A stretch of 64,000 nucleotides of DNA, taken from contig WFMF01000286.1 of the NCBI GenBank assembly GCA_011033025.1, forward strand, positions 124,001 through 188,000, written 5' to 3'. The notes below the pieces were generated by a model, which saw nothing but the letters and a program-made list of their open reading frames with translations, was not told the origin of the DNA and made no database searches. Each line of letters starts with the position of its first letter. Position 1 is the first letter of the stretch. Made by a program: the position numbers and the translations under genes. Below are positions 26,595 through 36,929 of the stretch, one piece after another. Source of the stretch: Beroe forskalii. Taxonomy: Eukaryota > Ctenophora > Nuda > Beroida > Beroidae.

Positions 26595-26803
26595 GTACTC
26601 AGAAAAGATGCGCAAGCACTCAAAAAAGATGCGTGCGCACACACAAATGATGCGCGCGCACTCACCCACAAAACACGCGCGCGCACTCACAAAAGGTGCG
26701 CGCACACTGAAAAAAAGTGCGCGCATACTCACAAAAAGGCGATCGTGCACTCGGAAAAGGTGCGCACGCACTCGGAAAAGGTGCGCGCGCATCTCAGACG
26801 AAA

Positions 26804-26986
26804 TTCGAAGCCCACTGCAAATTTTCAAATCATGATTTTCGATGTAAATGTCCATATATTTCTCAGAAAAATTTTCTATAGCCAATTCTAATCCACATTG
26901 GAATTGGATATGGATAATTTGCTTTGAGAAATGCATGAAAATTTACATCAAAAATCATGCTTTGAAAGTTTGCAGTGGGCTTCCAA
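26804..26986. mobile_element. MITE-like element, about 55-bp inverted repeats
   Basis: ttcgaagcccactgcaaatt followed by tcaaatcatgattttcgatg is matched inverted at 26925-26986. The interior is AT-rich and non-coding. Confidence 0.7.
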
Positions 26987-27695
26987 TTGTGTCTAGTGAG
27001 ATGAGCACATCACGGGCACAATTGGGAGCCCACAGGCTCGTGCCATCCGGTCAGTGTGCCTTTGTCAATTTTAGCCAATGATCTGGTCACTGACAGTGAC
27101 TAATAAAGTAAATTGTAGACAATGGTAAAGGGCCGCATCATAACCAAAGTTTGTTTAACTTAAAAGCACATTTACATAAATTGGAACGTGTTAAAGAGAG
27201 CTATAGTTAAAGTATGGTGATTGTGTGTGCCACAACTTTACTTTCAGTTTCTGTGAAAACTAAACGGCTAACTAAACATCTTTTGTGATAATCAAGTTGT
27301 GCTTATTTTATTTGAGATTTTACTAATTGCTTTGGTTATTATTTGGCAATTATTATCATTAGGTTAGTAACACTACTAATAGAATAACAGTAACGTTGAA
27401 CTTTCTTGAATCACACTTTATCAATGATAACAAAATGATTAAAATATAAATGCAATAATCAAATACAATATATCAGTTTATAATTGGTTTCATCGAGATG
27501 GAACCCTTGGAAGAAGCAAGACTGAAGACTTTTTAAATTTTAAGGAAGGCCACAGTAGTCCTCTCGTATTGCAATTCATAAGCCTTCAGTACATTACAAA
27601 TTCTCATGCTGTTGACGTTTGCTGAATGATTGCCTCCTTCGAAGAACTCACGATGATTTTTTGATAACATAAGTTTCCACGATTTTTCAGGTCAG

Positions 27696-28754
27696 ATGGA
27701 CAGAATGCGTTGTCCTTTCATTTTCAAACATCGCCTAGTATTCAAAGCCTCGAAACTCCTGTTAGTAGTGGTTGTGATATGGGCAGTGCCTTGGTTTCAT
27801 ATTTTATACAGTAGCACAAAACACAGCGAGAAATACCAAATGATAAATGCAACAGAGGGAGCCCCCACGGGAACTCTGCCGCCGGCCGTAGTGCCCCCGC
27901 AGACGTGGCTACAGAAGCAATTCTCTAGGAGCATGGAGATCAGTAGACGCAGTGAGGTTATCCTTGACGCCGGCGCAGCACAGTGGCTGCAATGGAAGTG
28001 GAAATACCTGAACCTCTACTTCCCCAAACTACACACCAGACTCACTATCATTCCCAAAGCTGGGAGCACTAACTGGGTGGCAGCTCTGCTGCGCGCAGAG
28101 GGCACCCTCAAGACACCTCCCGAGCAGGAGAAGGACCTAGACTGGATACACGAGACCCTGATGAACCGACACAGGCTGATTTACAGGAGACAGGAACCCT
28201 CCAGCCCTTACACCAGCATCGTGGTCATCAGGAACCCCTGGGTGAGACTCGTGTCAGGATACGTGGACAAACTCTCCATAGAGAACTACTCAAAGTACAG
28301 AAACGCTTGGAAATCCATCAAAGAAATGCGGCGCTTGTTTGCCATTGAAATCCCGGATACCACGGCGCCGCAGTCAGACTACCACCCCTCTTTCGAGGAC
28401 TTTCTGAAGTGGATTCTCATCAAACAGGGCCAGGTGGACTTCCACTTCAGTCCGCAGCACCAGATATTGGCCCAGTCAGACACCCAATACGACTTTATTG
28501 TCCCTTTGGAGTGCTCTGATGAAATGAGGAGCGAGGTGTGGCGGGCCCTCAACCTTAGCGAGCCGACTCATTTCGGAACCCGAGCCTCTGACCCTCGGAC
28601 ACACAGAACTACGCTTCTTGCGAGGGAGTGGTTCTCGGAACTGAACAGCACCTTGGTGGACAGGATACATAGCCTGTTTCAAGCGGATTTCGCACTGGCA
28701 GACTACTCCAACTTCACACATCCTGACTTTCCCATGCCCCTCTACGGACACTAG
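27696..28754 (+). CDS. Carbohydrate sulfotransferase (HNK-1/chondroitin 4-O type), type II Golgi protein
   Basis: A 352-aa single-exon frame. A short cytosolic tail and signal-anchor helix (residues about 20-38) are followed by a lumenal domain. The PAPS-binding 5'-phosphosulfate motif is IIPKAGSTNW (118-127) and the 3'-phosphate motif is RNPWVRLVSGY (179-189), both in the order and spacing of the Sulfotransfer_2 family (CHST8-14 group). These enzymes move sulfate from PAPS to a sugar of glycoprotein or glycosaminoglycan. Potential N-glycosylation sites include NAT at 51. Substrate cannot be read from sequence. The ATG lies just 5 bases after tttttcag, a strong acceptor, so the 5' UTR is probably spliced. 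Intronless coding is common in this family. Confidence 0.88.
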   Translation: MDRMRCPFIFKHRLVFKASKLLLVVVVIWAVPWFHILYSSTKHSEKYQMINATEGAPTGTLPPAVVPPQTWLQKQFSRSMEISRRSEVILDAGAAQWLQWKWKYLNLYFPKLHTRLTIIPKAGSTNWVAALLRAEGTLKTPPEQEKDLDWIHETLMNRHRLIYRRQEPSSPYTSIVVIRNPWVRLVSGYVDKLSIENYSKYRNAWKSIKEMRRLFAIEIPDTTAPQSDYHPSFEDFLKWILIKQGQVDFHFSPQHQILAQSDTQYDFIVPLECSDEMRSEVWRALNLSEPTHFGTRASDPRTHRTTLLAREWFSELNSTLVDRIHSLFQADFALADYSNFTHPDFPMPLYGH

Positions 28755-29348
28755 GTTGACTTATCTTAATCGACAAGATTATAAAAAGTGGAATTGAAGA
28801 AACCGATAAGAAGAGAAGACTAATGGTCACGAATGATCAGAAATGAGTAAAGCATTCAGTGTGTATTTTTCTGAGTCAACAAGCAACAAGATAGTAAAAT
28901 TAGAAACATATTCTTAAAGTGGATCGTAAATTCTTATAGATTTCTGATTTAATCAAACATAAAATTAAATACAATTGAAAAATATCTTAGACTAAAACTT
29001 AATTACAATAAAAAAATCAATTCCAATTACTTTTAAATGATAACTCATTGCAACTTCAATTTCAAATAAAATGTTTCATGGGAAAAACTCTATAACCTCC
29101 TGATTACCTCGTGATAACAGGTCACTGACGTAAGAAAATTATAACGTTCACATCCATTGCAAATGTTCAGGAAAAACCTGATTTGATAAGCAACAGCAAA
29201 ATCATAAACCCATGTCAATTTGAACATGTTCATTTTAACAAAAACACCTTTTTGTACCTTTCATTTTGGTGCTGCCCAGTTGGCAGTAGCTTCAGACAGA
29301 GGGTAGTTCTAGGAGCAGTAAATAATCTACTGCTCAGTAGAAAGCAGT
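28755..29348. other. Intergenic, convergent gene ends
   Basis: AT-rich stretch between the sulfotransferase stop (+) and the WBP2 stop (-). AATAAA-like words on both strands (for example near 29010 and 29065) could serve as poly(A) signals. No gene seen. Confidence 0.5.
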
Positions 29349-31706
29349 TTACTTTGTCTTCTTGTCCTCGTCTTCGAAGGGCGGCGCACTGCTCTTTGAG
29401 GCCTGATGATGTCATTATAAGGGGTTAGAATGGTGTGCTGATGACGTCATCGTCAGGGGTTAGAATGGTGAGTTGATGACGTTATTATCAGGGTGTTATA
29501 ATTGTGTGTTGATGACGTTATTATCAGAACTTTAGATAAACATTAAACCTCTGTATATGGCTTTATATGCGGTCTTAAAGCAGAGGTTCTATACAGCAGC
29601 AAAGGAAGACTAGAGACTCTGACACAAGTTACTCTATTACACAACAAGTCATTACTCTTAGAACCGTTCTAGACAGGGAACAATGTTAGCAGTTGCTCCT
29701 GCCTCCCCACCCCATAGTTCATAGAAATGACTCAGAAGTATCAATGACCTTGGGTCACGTGATCACTATGGCTTATCACAGTGAATAGATGACCTCATCA
29801 GAGCAGGTGTAACTTACGTTGTCGTTGAGGTAAGCGGTGTTGTTGTTTTCGTTGTACATCGCTTGCCCTGCAGCAGCATTGTGGGACGGTCCAGGCTGCG
29901 CGGCTGCAGTGCTCACTTCACTCGCATCGTACTGAAATGAGGGGGACAATAGGACATCGTACTGAAATGAGGGGGACACTAGGGCATGGTATTGAAATGA
30001 GGGGGACAATAGGGCATCGTACTGAAATGAGGGAATAGGTTATAGGAAATGAGAGCACTGGGCAAGGCATCTGAATTGAGAGATACGGAAAGGACAAAAG
30101 GGCACAGGTTCTCCATATCAACAGTTACACAGACAGAAGAATTATTTCCAGAGATTCCCCAATATGGCATCGTACTAAAATGAGGGAATAGGAAAATAGG
30201 GCACCATAAGGCTCGGCGGGGATACAGCAGCGAAAGGGCATGCCACCAGGAACGCCGTATCCGGGCGGCTGCGGGTAGGGAGCCGCCCAGAGAATCAGCT
30301 TACCGCACCGCCTGGGGGCGGTAGGCAGGGGCGCCGCCCGCCTGGGGGAGGGTAGGGTGCCGCCCCGCCTGGGGGCGGGTAGGGTGCTGCCCCGCCTGGG
30401 GGCGGATAGGGTGCAGCCCCGCCTGGGGGCGGGTAGGGTGCCGCGCCACCTGCGGGCGGGTAGGGTGCCGCCCCGCCTGGGGGCGGGTATACTCCAGCGG
30501 GCGGGTAGCCGGGGAAGGGGCGGGCGTCAGTCGGAGGGGCGTATCCAGCACCACTGGGACCGGGCCCCGGGGGATAGAATCTGGGAAATGCGAGTCAATG
30601 AGCAGGGTGAGCAACAATTGATCGTGAAAACAAACAGCCCAGAGTACATTCAAATGAAAATTATGATGATTGAAGAAGCATCACCAGAAACTGAGAATAT
30701 CTCACCCGGCGGGGGGCGGTCCGTAGCCCGGCGCGGGGGCGGTCCGTAACCCGGAGCGGGAGGCGGCCCATACCCTGGGTAGGGGGAGGGGGCGGCACCG
30801 TAGGGGTTGTAGTCAAACGATTCGTAGGAGGGGGGCAGCTCGGCAGGGGCAGGACCACCTGAAATGAAGGGGCAACAGAACTACACAGGTCGTAGAGTTG
30901 GGGTTTTAGAATTAGGGAGTTGGGATGTAGAGATAAGTGAGTTGGGGTTGTGGGGCTGTAGAATTGTGCTGAGTAAATGAGTTGTGTGCTTGAAGAGCGC
31001 AGGAAAGCCCTAACCTCTGTGCATGCGGAGAAGATGTTTCCCGAACTGGATAGCTCCCCCTGCACTGAAAGTCAGCTTCAGTTTCGCTGTTCCCTCCCAA
31101 CCACCGCCCGGCTCAGCTCGGATTATGAACTTCACGCAGTTAGCTCCGAATATGGGCTGCTCCACCTGAGACAAAGTTTGTCATGTACATTATACACTGG
31201 AAATGTCCAATGTACATTGTAATGTACACCGTAATGTAAATTGTATACGGCAATGTGCATTCTACACTGCTGTGTACATTGTACACTGCAATTTAAATTG
31301 TCACCTTAAAAACCCCAGATTTAGGCAATGTGTCCCTTACCTCAATGCTGGAGAGAGAAGCAAAGTCTCCTGAGAAAGAATGGAGGTCCTTGTTGTCACT
31401 GCACAGGAATATGAACCTTCTAGTGGTCAAGTAGACCTCACCAGACGCTTTCTTCAGCAGTTTAGTTGGGAGGTTGTTACCGTTGATGTTCATCTCAGAG
31501 TCCTTACTCCTGCTTATCACCCTGCGATGATAAGATCCTTTCAGCACATCCAAATAGATCCTATTTATACAACTTGCCAATTCTGAACGATTCCTTTGAT
31601 AAGAAGTTGAAGAGAGTGACGTTCAAATAACAGGATTATTCCCTTACCTTTCTCCAGGGATCAGCAAGAGACGCCCAGGTCCATTGGAGGCAGTGTTCAA
31701 TGACAT
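29349..31706 (-). CDS. WBP2: WW domain-binding protein 2 (GRAM domain, PPxY)
   Basis: Exons 31706-31648, 31521-31341, 31165-31015, 30858-30706, 30580-30304, 29931-29818, 29402-29349. The start [11 protein letters not shown] and the GRAM domain ([39 protein letters not shown]) match WBP2. PPSY (about 139-142) is the WW-binding motif. A Pro/Gly/Tyr-rich region with five 9-residue GGAAPYPPP repeats follows, and the end [11 protein letters not shown] matches the family terminus. WBP2 is an adaptor for WW proteins such as YAP/TAZ and NEDD4 ligases. Summed exons are one base short of a multiple of three. Phases close, and the repeat frame is restored, only if one base is missing near 30730-30736 in exon 4, so a sequencing error or real frameshift is likely. 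A coding-like stretch at about 30230-30295 could be an extra exon. Confidence 0.85.
29926..30190 (-). repeat. About 30-bp tandem copies of a WBP2 3' splice site
   Basis: The acceptor and exon start ccctcatttcag|tacgatg of exon 29931-29818 recurs four more times upstream in the intron (about 29955, 29984, 30016, 30168), each with a usable pyrimidine tract and mostly an intact AG. Confidence 0.85.
30345..30500 (-). repeat. Coding 27-bp repeat of WBP2 (GGAAPYPPP x 5)
   Basis: Tandem units gcggcaccctacccgccccc within exon 30580-30304. They give a low-complexity proline/glycine region typical of WBP2 C-termini. Confidence 0.8.
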
Positions 31707-32284
31707 CACCCTAGTCAAAATGTATGAAGTTAACCCACGGAAGGTGATTACTGGTATGTGTAATCATAGGTCGAAAGGGCTGGTACAGGGGCTCAAAAAA
31801 GAAACCTCATAGCTTTGAATTGCATATCATGGTTTCAATCATTGAAGAGGTATAGCAAAAATGATAATTCTTGTAGGTAGAGACAACAATGCAAACTTGG
31901 GAGATGGGAAATGTTGTTTTTCTACATGTCCTTTCGACCTTAGAAGACACATCACACATTTAATAGCAATTAAACTTGAGTGTTTTGCAAAAATTCAGAA
32001 AATGTCGTAATATGAGAGCCGCGCGCGCGCGAATGCGCGGCTCAGTACTGTTGTGGCAGTGAAAATTCGCATCATCATGGAAACATTGCGGCTTACGTTT
32101 ACGTAATCTAAAAGAGTGACCGATTGGTGATTGAAACACGATTGAAATGAATACCACAATAAAATATGAATTGACCATCAATTAAATAATATGTCATGTA
32201 ATCAATAATCTTAATTATCTATTTATTAGAAGAGCTATCTATTTACCCACATTACGATACACAATGTAAACAATAACTGTCAAT
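31707..32284. other. Intergenic between SRP68 end and WBP2 start
   Basis: AT-rich. It contains a CG-rich hairpin (gagccgcgcgcgcgcgaatg with its complementary arm gcgcggctc, about 32017-32044). The WBP2 ATG is preceded by the acceptor-like ttttgactag|ggtg on the minus strand. Confidence 0.5.
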
Positions 32285-35200
32285 CTACCGTCCCCAAATC
32301 CACTTAGTGAACGACGACAGACCCGAGGCCTCTTTCTCTACTCGCTCGTCGAGGTCTGGGAACTCTGAACATGAAATTACGTTAACTTTTTATGAAACAA
32401 AAAATGGCAATCGACACTAAATCGACACTTGCGACGTGCGTCGGCATATTGGTTGATTTTCTCGCTGCTACCATTTATCTGAATTCTCACAACTTTTAAC
32501 ATCGTACCTATGTGATGTAACGTACCTATGTGATTTAACGTACCTATAATGTGGTTTAACGTACCTATGTGATTGAGGGAGATATCAAAGAACAGCGGTT
32601 TGCAAGGAATTGTGCGGAAATCTGGTGGTAACTTTGCGATTGTAGGCAAGTCTTCAGCTTTCGTGTAGAGCTTGAATTCGTCTAAGTTGTCGCTTAGCAA
32701 CTGAACATGATTTAAGTTTAGTATGAATACGAACCAAAGGGTGCGTTTTTAAACACAAATTTTATACCTTATTAACCAAAGCTGGAATTTAGTAACATAT
32801 TAATAGTATCTATGTATGAAATGAAACCACTGCGCTATTTATGACCAGCTCACCTTTTCCTTGTCGGCTGCTACTATTTCCTTCATCTCTGTGTCCACTA
32901 GTTGGGTCTGTAGGAAGGCGGAGGCGTGCGCAGAGCAGCGCTGACTGTGTATTTGTTTGTCTAGCGCTTGCAGGTCGTCTTTTAGTCCCTGTAACAAGGG
33001 AAGTTGTGGTCAGTTGGTGTATTGTTATCTGGTCTGCCTCGTGATCGAACATTCCCGGATTCGATTCCCTGCCATTCCCACTGAGTCACGGGTGAAAATA
33101 CCTAGGTATCTCAAGCCTATGCAGCCACACGTTTCACTCAGCATTAAAAAAGTAGAGAAGTGTATAGGTAACATGGTATTAAGAACACGAGCATGATTAG
33201 TAGATTGATCAATATGAATAAACAAGGAGTTACCTGAAGGTTTCTAACTTTAGTAGCGTTGGCAGCCTCAGTTGTGTCAGTGATGTGCTCTTTACATTTA
33301 TCATAGAGCACGATAGCGTTTAGCCAGTTACTCTGGGCAAGATGACATTCGGCTATGTAGAAACACCTGGGGATATATTCGAGATGATAAAGTAGTTATG
33401 TTCTAGATAATTAATAAAGTAAATGCATTCTAGTTCATCACGTCGTAAAACTACTTTCAAATAGTGTGCAATATAGCATCTAAAAGAATAATCAGCGCAT
33501 GAGGGATTATATAGATGTGATAAATCTTACTACTCCCCCTTTATCGTCCCCCTCCTACCCCTCCCCCCACTACACACCTCTTGGTCCTGTAGAACTTAGT
33601 GTTGACGTCTATCCCTTCGTAGATATCCCCGTCCCTATCCAGGGATGGGATATCCCGCTACCACTCCCCTTTACCCCCCACCTCCTACCACTCCCCCTCC
33701 ACCCCACCTCCTACCACTCCCTACCACCCCCACTACACACCTCTTGGTCCTGTAGAACTTAGTGTTGACGTCTATCCCTTCGTAGATATCTCCGTCCCTA
33801 TCTAGAGAAGGGATATCCCTCCTACCACTCCCCTTTACCCCCCACCTCCTACCACTCCCCCTCCACCCCACCTCCTACCACTCCCTACCACCCCCACTAC
33901 ACACCTCTTGGTCCTGTAGAACTTAGTGTTGACGTCTATCCCTTCGTAGATATCTCCGTCCCTATCTAGGGATGGGATATCCCTGAGATCCGCGTAGTTC
34001 TGTAGGATGATGTCGTACAGTCGCACCAGGTCCTCAGGGCGGGCTACCTTAGTCCCAGGCCGGGTCTCTACCACACCACTCAACTTGTCTGTAACCTGAT
34101 AACACGAACCATTCGTAATACTGAGGCTCCTGTCAGGCAATGCCGTGTTTTAATTAATCTTGGTCAATACTTGTGAAACATCAAAGCATTGCACAGTTTG
34201 AATGACAGACTAATGTACCTGTTTAGCCATGGCTAGGAAGCGTTCTATAGTGATGGTGATCCTGAGATAGTTGAAGTAGTCTGTGGCTGGATCTTCAGGG
34301 ACATTACTCTTCCTCAGTTTCTGAGAGATGTCTCTGCAGGAAGATATTATCTCCTCGTACAACTCTAGTCGCTGGTCTGCGTCCGAACACCCCTGAGAGA
34401 TACGCTGAGTTAAAACCCTGAGAGATTTGAACCCTAAGTTAAACCCCTGAGAGATCTAAACCCTGACTTGGAACACCCCTGAGAGATAACCTGAGATCAG
34501 AGATGAGGGGTTCAGGGGGGTGACCCCCCCTAAACCCTGAGTTGTAACTCGCTGGTTTTACTTCGTGCTATAGTCAGTGGGTATACTTGTATAGTTTATA
34601 TAGTGGGTAATGTGTGTAGCAGCTCACCGTTGCAAGTTGAATGTTGTCCTCCATCTGAACGAACTGGATCTTAACCTCGTCATCGGATATCGTGAAACAC
34701 TTGCCCTCCCACTTCACCTCCCTCACTGGAATGCTTACCATTAAAACTTCAAACAAACTACTTTACTTCAAACAAACAACTTAAGATTGTTATATTTCTA
34801 GCTCTGGTCAAATTACCACTTCTAACCTGTACTGGCTGCTACAGCAGTAGCCTTGCTAGCGATGATACCTAACCTACTAACCTGTACTAGCTGCTACAGC
34901 AGTAGCTTTGCTAGCGATGATACTGTCCAGCTCCTCCATTAGCCCCTCCTCGCCAGGGGGCGCCGCCCCCAAACCTCCCGAGCTCTGGATGTTGTAGAGA
35001 CAGTACTGAACTTTAGGACTCATCTCCGCGTGCTTCTCTCGGTACAACGCCCCGTCCTCCACTGCTTCTGAGGGAAGGTGGTTTCAGCACTGCTTCTGAG
35101 GGGAGGCGGTTAAAGCATGTCTCCTCATTAATCAATCACACTAAACTTTAACATGTCATCGAACAGGAATTCTAGTTTCATTTAAGATAATTATGAGCTA

Positions 35201-36539
35201 GATTCAGGGTTGAAGCAGATATCACCGCCCTCTAACCTGCTAGTTTGTTGTATATCTTCTGCGCGGCAGTGAGGGATATCACTGCCCTCTGCCAGTGCGT
35301 TTGTTCGAAGAGCAGCATGCCTGCCATGTAGTGGTGGTAAGCCTTGGCTTCTAACTGGGTGGTGGTGTCACACTTGAGAGTTACACAGTTCTTTTCCAGC
35401 TCAGCCGCGTACAGCACCGCCTTCTTCAGCTTGTGAATGAGATGCACCTGTGAGGAGCGTGTTATCTGCAGATACTCTGACATAGGCTACCTGTTTCCTA
35501 GGCTACACAACCTGTTTCCTAGGTTACACTTCCTGTTTCCTAGGTTACACTACCTGTTTCCTAGGCTACACAACCTGTTTCCTAGGTTACACTACCTGTT
35601 TCCTAGGCTACACAACCTGTTTCCTAGGCTACACAACATGTTTCCTAGGCTGAACTACATGCTTCCTAGGTTACACTACCTGTTTCCTAGGCTACACAAC
35701 CTGTTTCCTAGGCTACACAACCTGTTTCCTAGGCTACACAACCTGCTTCCTAGGCTGAACTACATGCTTCCTAGGTTACACTACCTGTTTGCTAGGTTAC
35801 AGTACCTGTTTCTTAGGCTTCACTACCTGTTTCCTAGGTTCGGTGTTTGCGAATTGTTTGAGGTCCATGGCGTAAGCCCAGGCCCTCTCAGCGCGAATGA
35901 GGATGATGTACATGTAGCGGATGTCTTTGACAAAGAGCTCAGGGGTGATCTTCTTATTGCTGAACTTCTTACTGCCGTGCAGGAACTTGAGTCCTGGGAT
36001 ATTCAGAGAGAATATTCTGCAAGAAAAGAGACTCAGAACTCAGAATCATTTTAAAGGGGGATATTCTGCAATAACCCCAGGTTTGTATTATTTATGTATG
36101 CCATATTACCTTTATAAAGTCGGTTTAGTCTGCGAGTGCAGTACTGCCGGTACCTCTGGAAATCGTCATGCTTCAATCCGTGCAGGTTCTGATACTCCTT
36201 TATGTCCTTCAGCACTACCGGGATAATAGTTCGTTTAGTTCATTATAAGGCTTTAAGGGATATAGATATCCTTCTCAATCACTCCACAAGGTGCAACATG
36301 TCTGCGAAATTGGTCAAATGTAGAAATATCTTATATAGTTGTTTCAATTAATACCACTTTAGGTATTGTTGAAAAGCATGGTGGGAATAAAGAGGAAAGC
36401 ATGCATAGGTAGGCGTGTTGGTGTGAAACTAACGCTTGAGAGAGAAAGGGCAGACTAGCTCCTCCTTCTCTTCCTTCTCTCCCTCCAGATTTTCCTCCAA
36501 ATGAACGTCCTCCACTTTAATAACTTCTTCAGAAGCCAT
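32285..36539 (-). CDS. SRP68: Signal recognition particle subunit SRP68
   Basis: Twelve exons close in phase: 36539-36434, 36214-36110, 35993-35827, 35447-35237, 35061-34882, 34725-34628, 34392-34219, 34095-33905, 33366-33234, 32988-32854, 32700-32565, 32364-32285; 571 aa, slightly shorter than human. SRP68 binds 7S RNA and SRP72 in the cytosolic particle that targets nascent chains to the ER. Diagnostic stretches are HGLKHDDFQRYRQYC (RNA-binding domain), RAERAWAYAMDLKQ, NTEPRK, RPEDLVRLYDIILQN, and near the end PCKPLFFDISLNHI plus the short basic/aromatic C-terminus TKWIWGR. An acceptor-like gtgtttgtag lies 1 base before the ATG. At least five of its eleven introns contain duplications of their own splice junction, listed separately. 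Confidence 0.93.
32510..32570 (-). repeat. About 18-bp x 4 copies of SRP68 exon 11 end and donor
   Basis: The unit aatcacatag|gtacgtta, the end of exon 32700-32565 plus its donor, is repeated three further times in the intron, keeping the GT each time. Confidence 0.9.
33560..33995 (-). repeat. About 160-bp triplication of SRP68 exon 8 end, donor and intron start
   Basis: Copies at about 33905-33990 (used exon), 33745-33835 and 33567-33660 each encode IPSLDRDGDIYEGIDVNTK ... YRTK followed by ag|gtgtgtag and a C-rich (minus strand G-rich) tract. The intronic copies keep the exon's reading frame and donor. Confidence 0.9.
34380..34510 (-). repeat. Four copies of an SRP68 3' splice site
   Basis: The acceptor of exon 34392-34219 (atctctcag|gggtgtt) recurs upstream in the intron near 34418, 34447 and 34481 as atctctcaggg, with variable spacers of about 30 bp. 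Confidence 0.75.
34806..34935 (-). repeat. Two-copy duplication of SRP68 exon 5 end and donor
   Basis: The last about 45 bases of exon 35061-34882 (IIASKATAVAAST) with donor tacag|gttag are repeated immediately downstream. Both donors are plausible. Confidence 0.9.
35490..35835 (-). repeat. 21-bp minisatellite of SRP68 exon 3 end and donor, about 16 copies
   Basis: Exon 35993-35827 ends cctaggaaacag|gtagtg. The intron continues as a 21-bp array of cctaggaaacaggtagtgta and variants, so almost every unit has a cag|gt. Confidence 0.9.
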
Positions 36540-36929
36540 TCTACAAACACAACCCGTTTACAAAACACAGAACTAAGAAGTAAATAATAATTCCTGTTAG
36601 AAGTTAATGGAGACAAGGTACATATTAGTTTATCACTGATTTAAACTTTATTGAATGACAAAATCGCGCCTAAAAGCGATTTAGAAGAAGGAATGAAGCT
36701 CAAATCCATAATTTCCATTGAATAGAATGACCATGGCTAGAGAAAAATACATTAATTGTGCCATATTTCACAATTTCAGTGAAACAAAGAAAGATGAATA
36801 AATTACTCCACTATTAGCCTGAATCACACTGATACAGATCACAATGACCTATGTATTTAGATCACATCAAAACATCCCTACATTCATCTATCACTTCACT
36901 TCTTCATTAGTTCTCTTCTCTCCCTCTCC
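36540..36929. other. Short spacer between DPH1 and SRP68
   Basis: About 390 bp, AT-rich, holding the 3' UTR of DPH1 and the 5' region of SRP68. Both genes are on the minus strand. No gene seen. Confidence 0.6.

Noticed and set aside
26216-26835. ORFs of MRAHSEK repeats
   Set aside because: Simple translation of the GCGCGCACTCAGAAAAGAT minisatellite inside a MITE.
30230-30295. Possible extra WBP2 exon ([11 protein letters not shown]-like)
   Set aside because: Coding-like and in the right style, but no acceptor/donor pair gives phase 0 into the next exon, so it was left out of the model and noted only.
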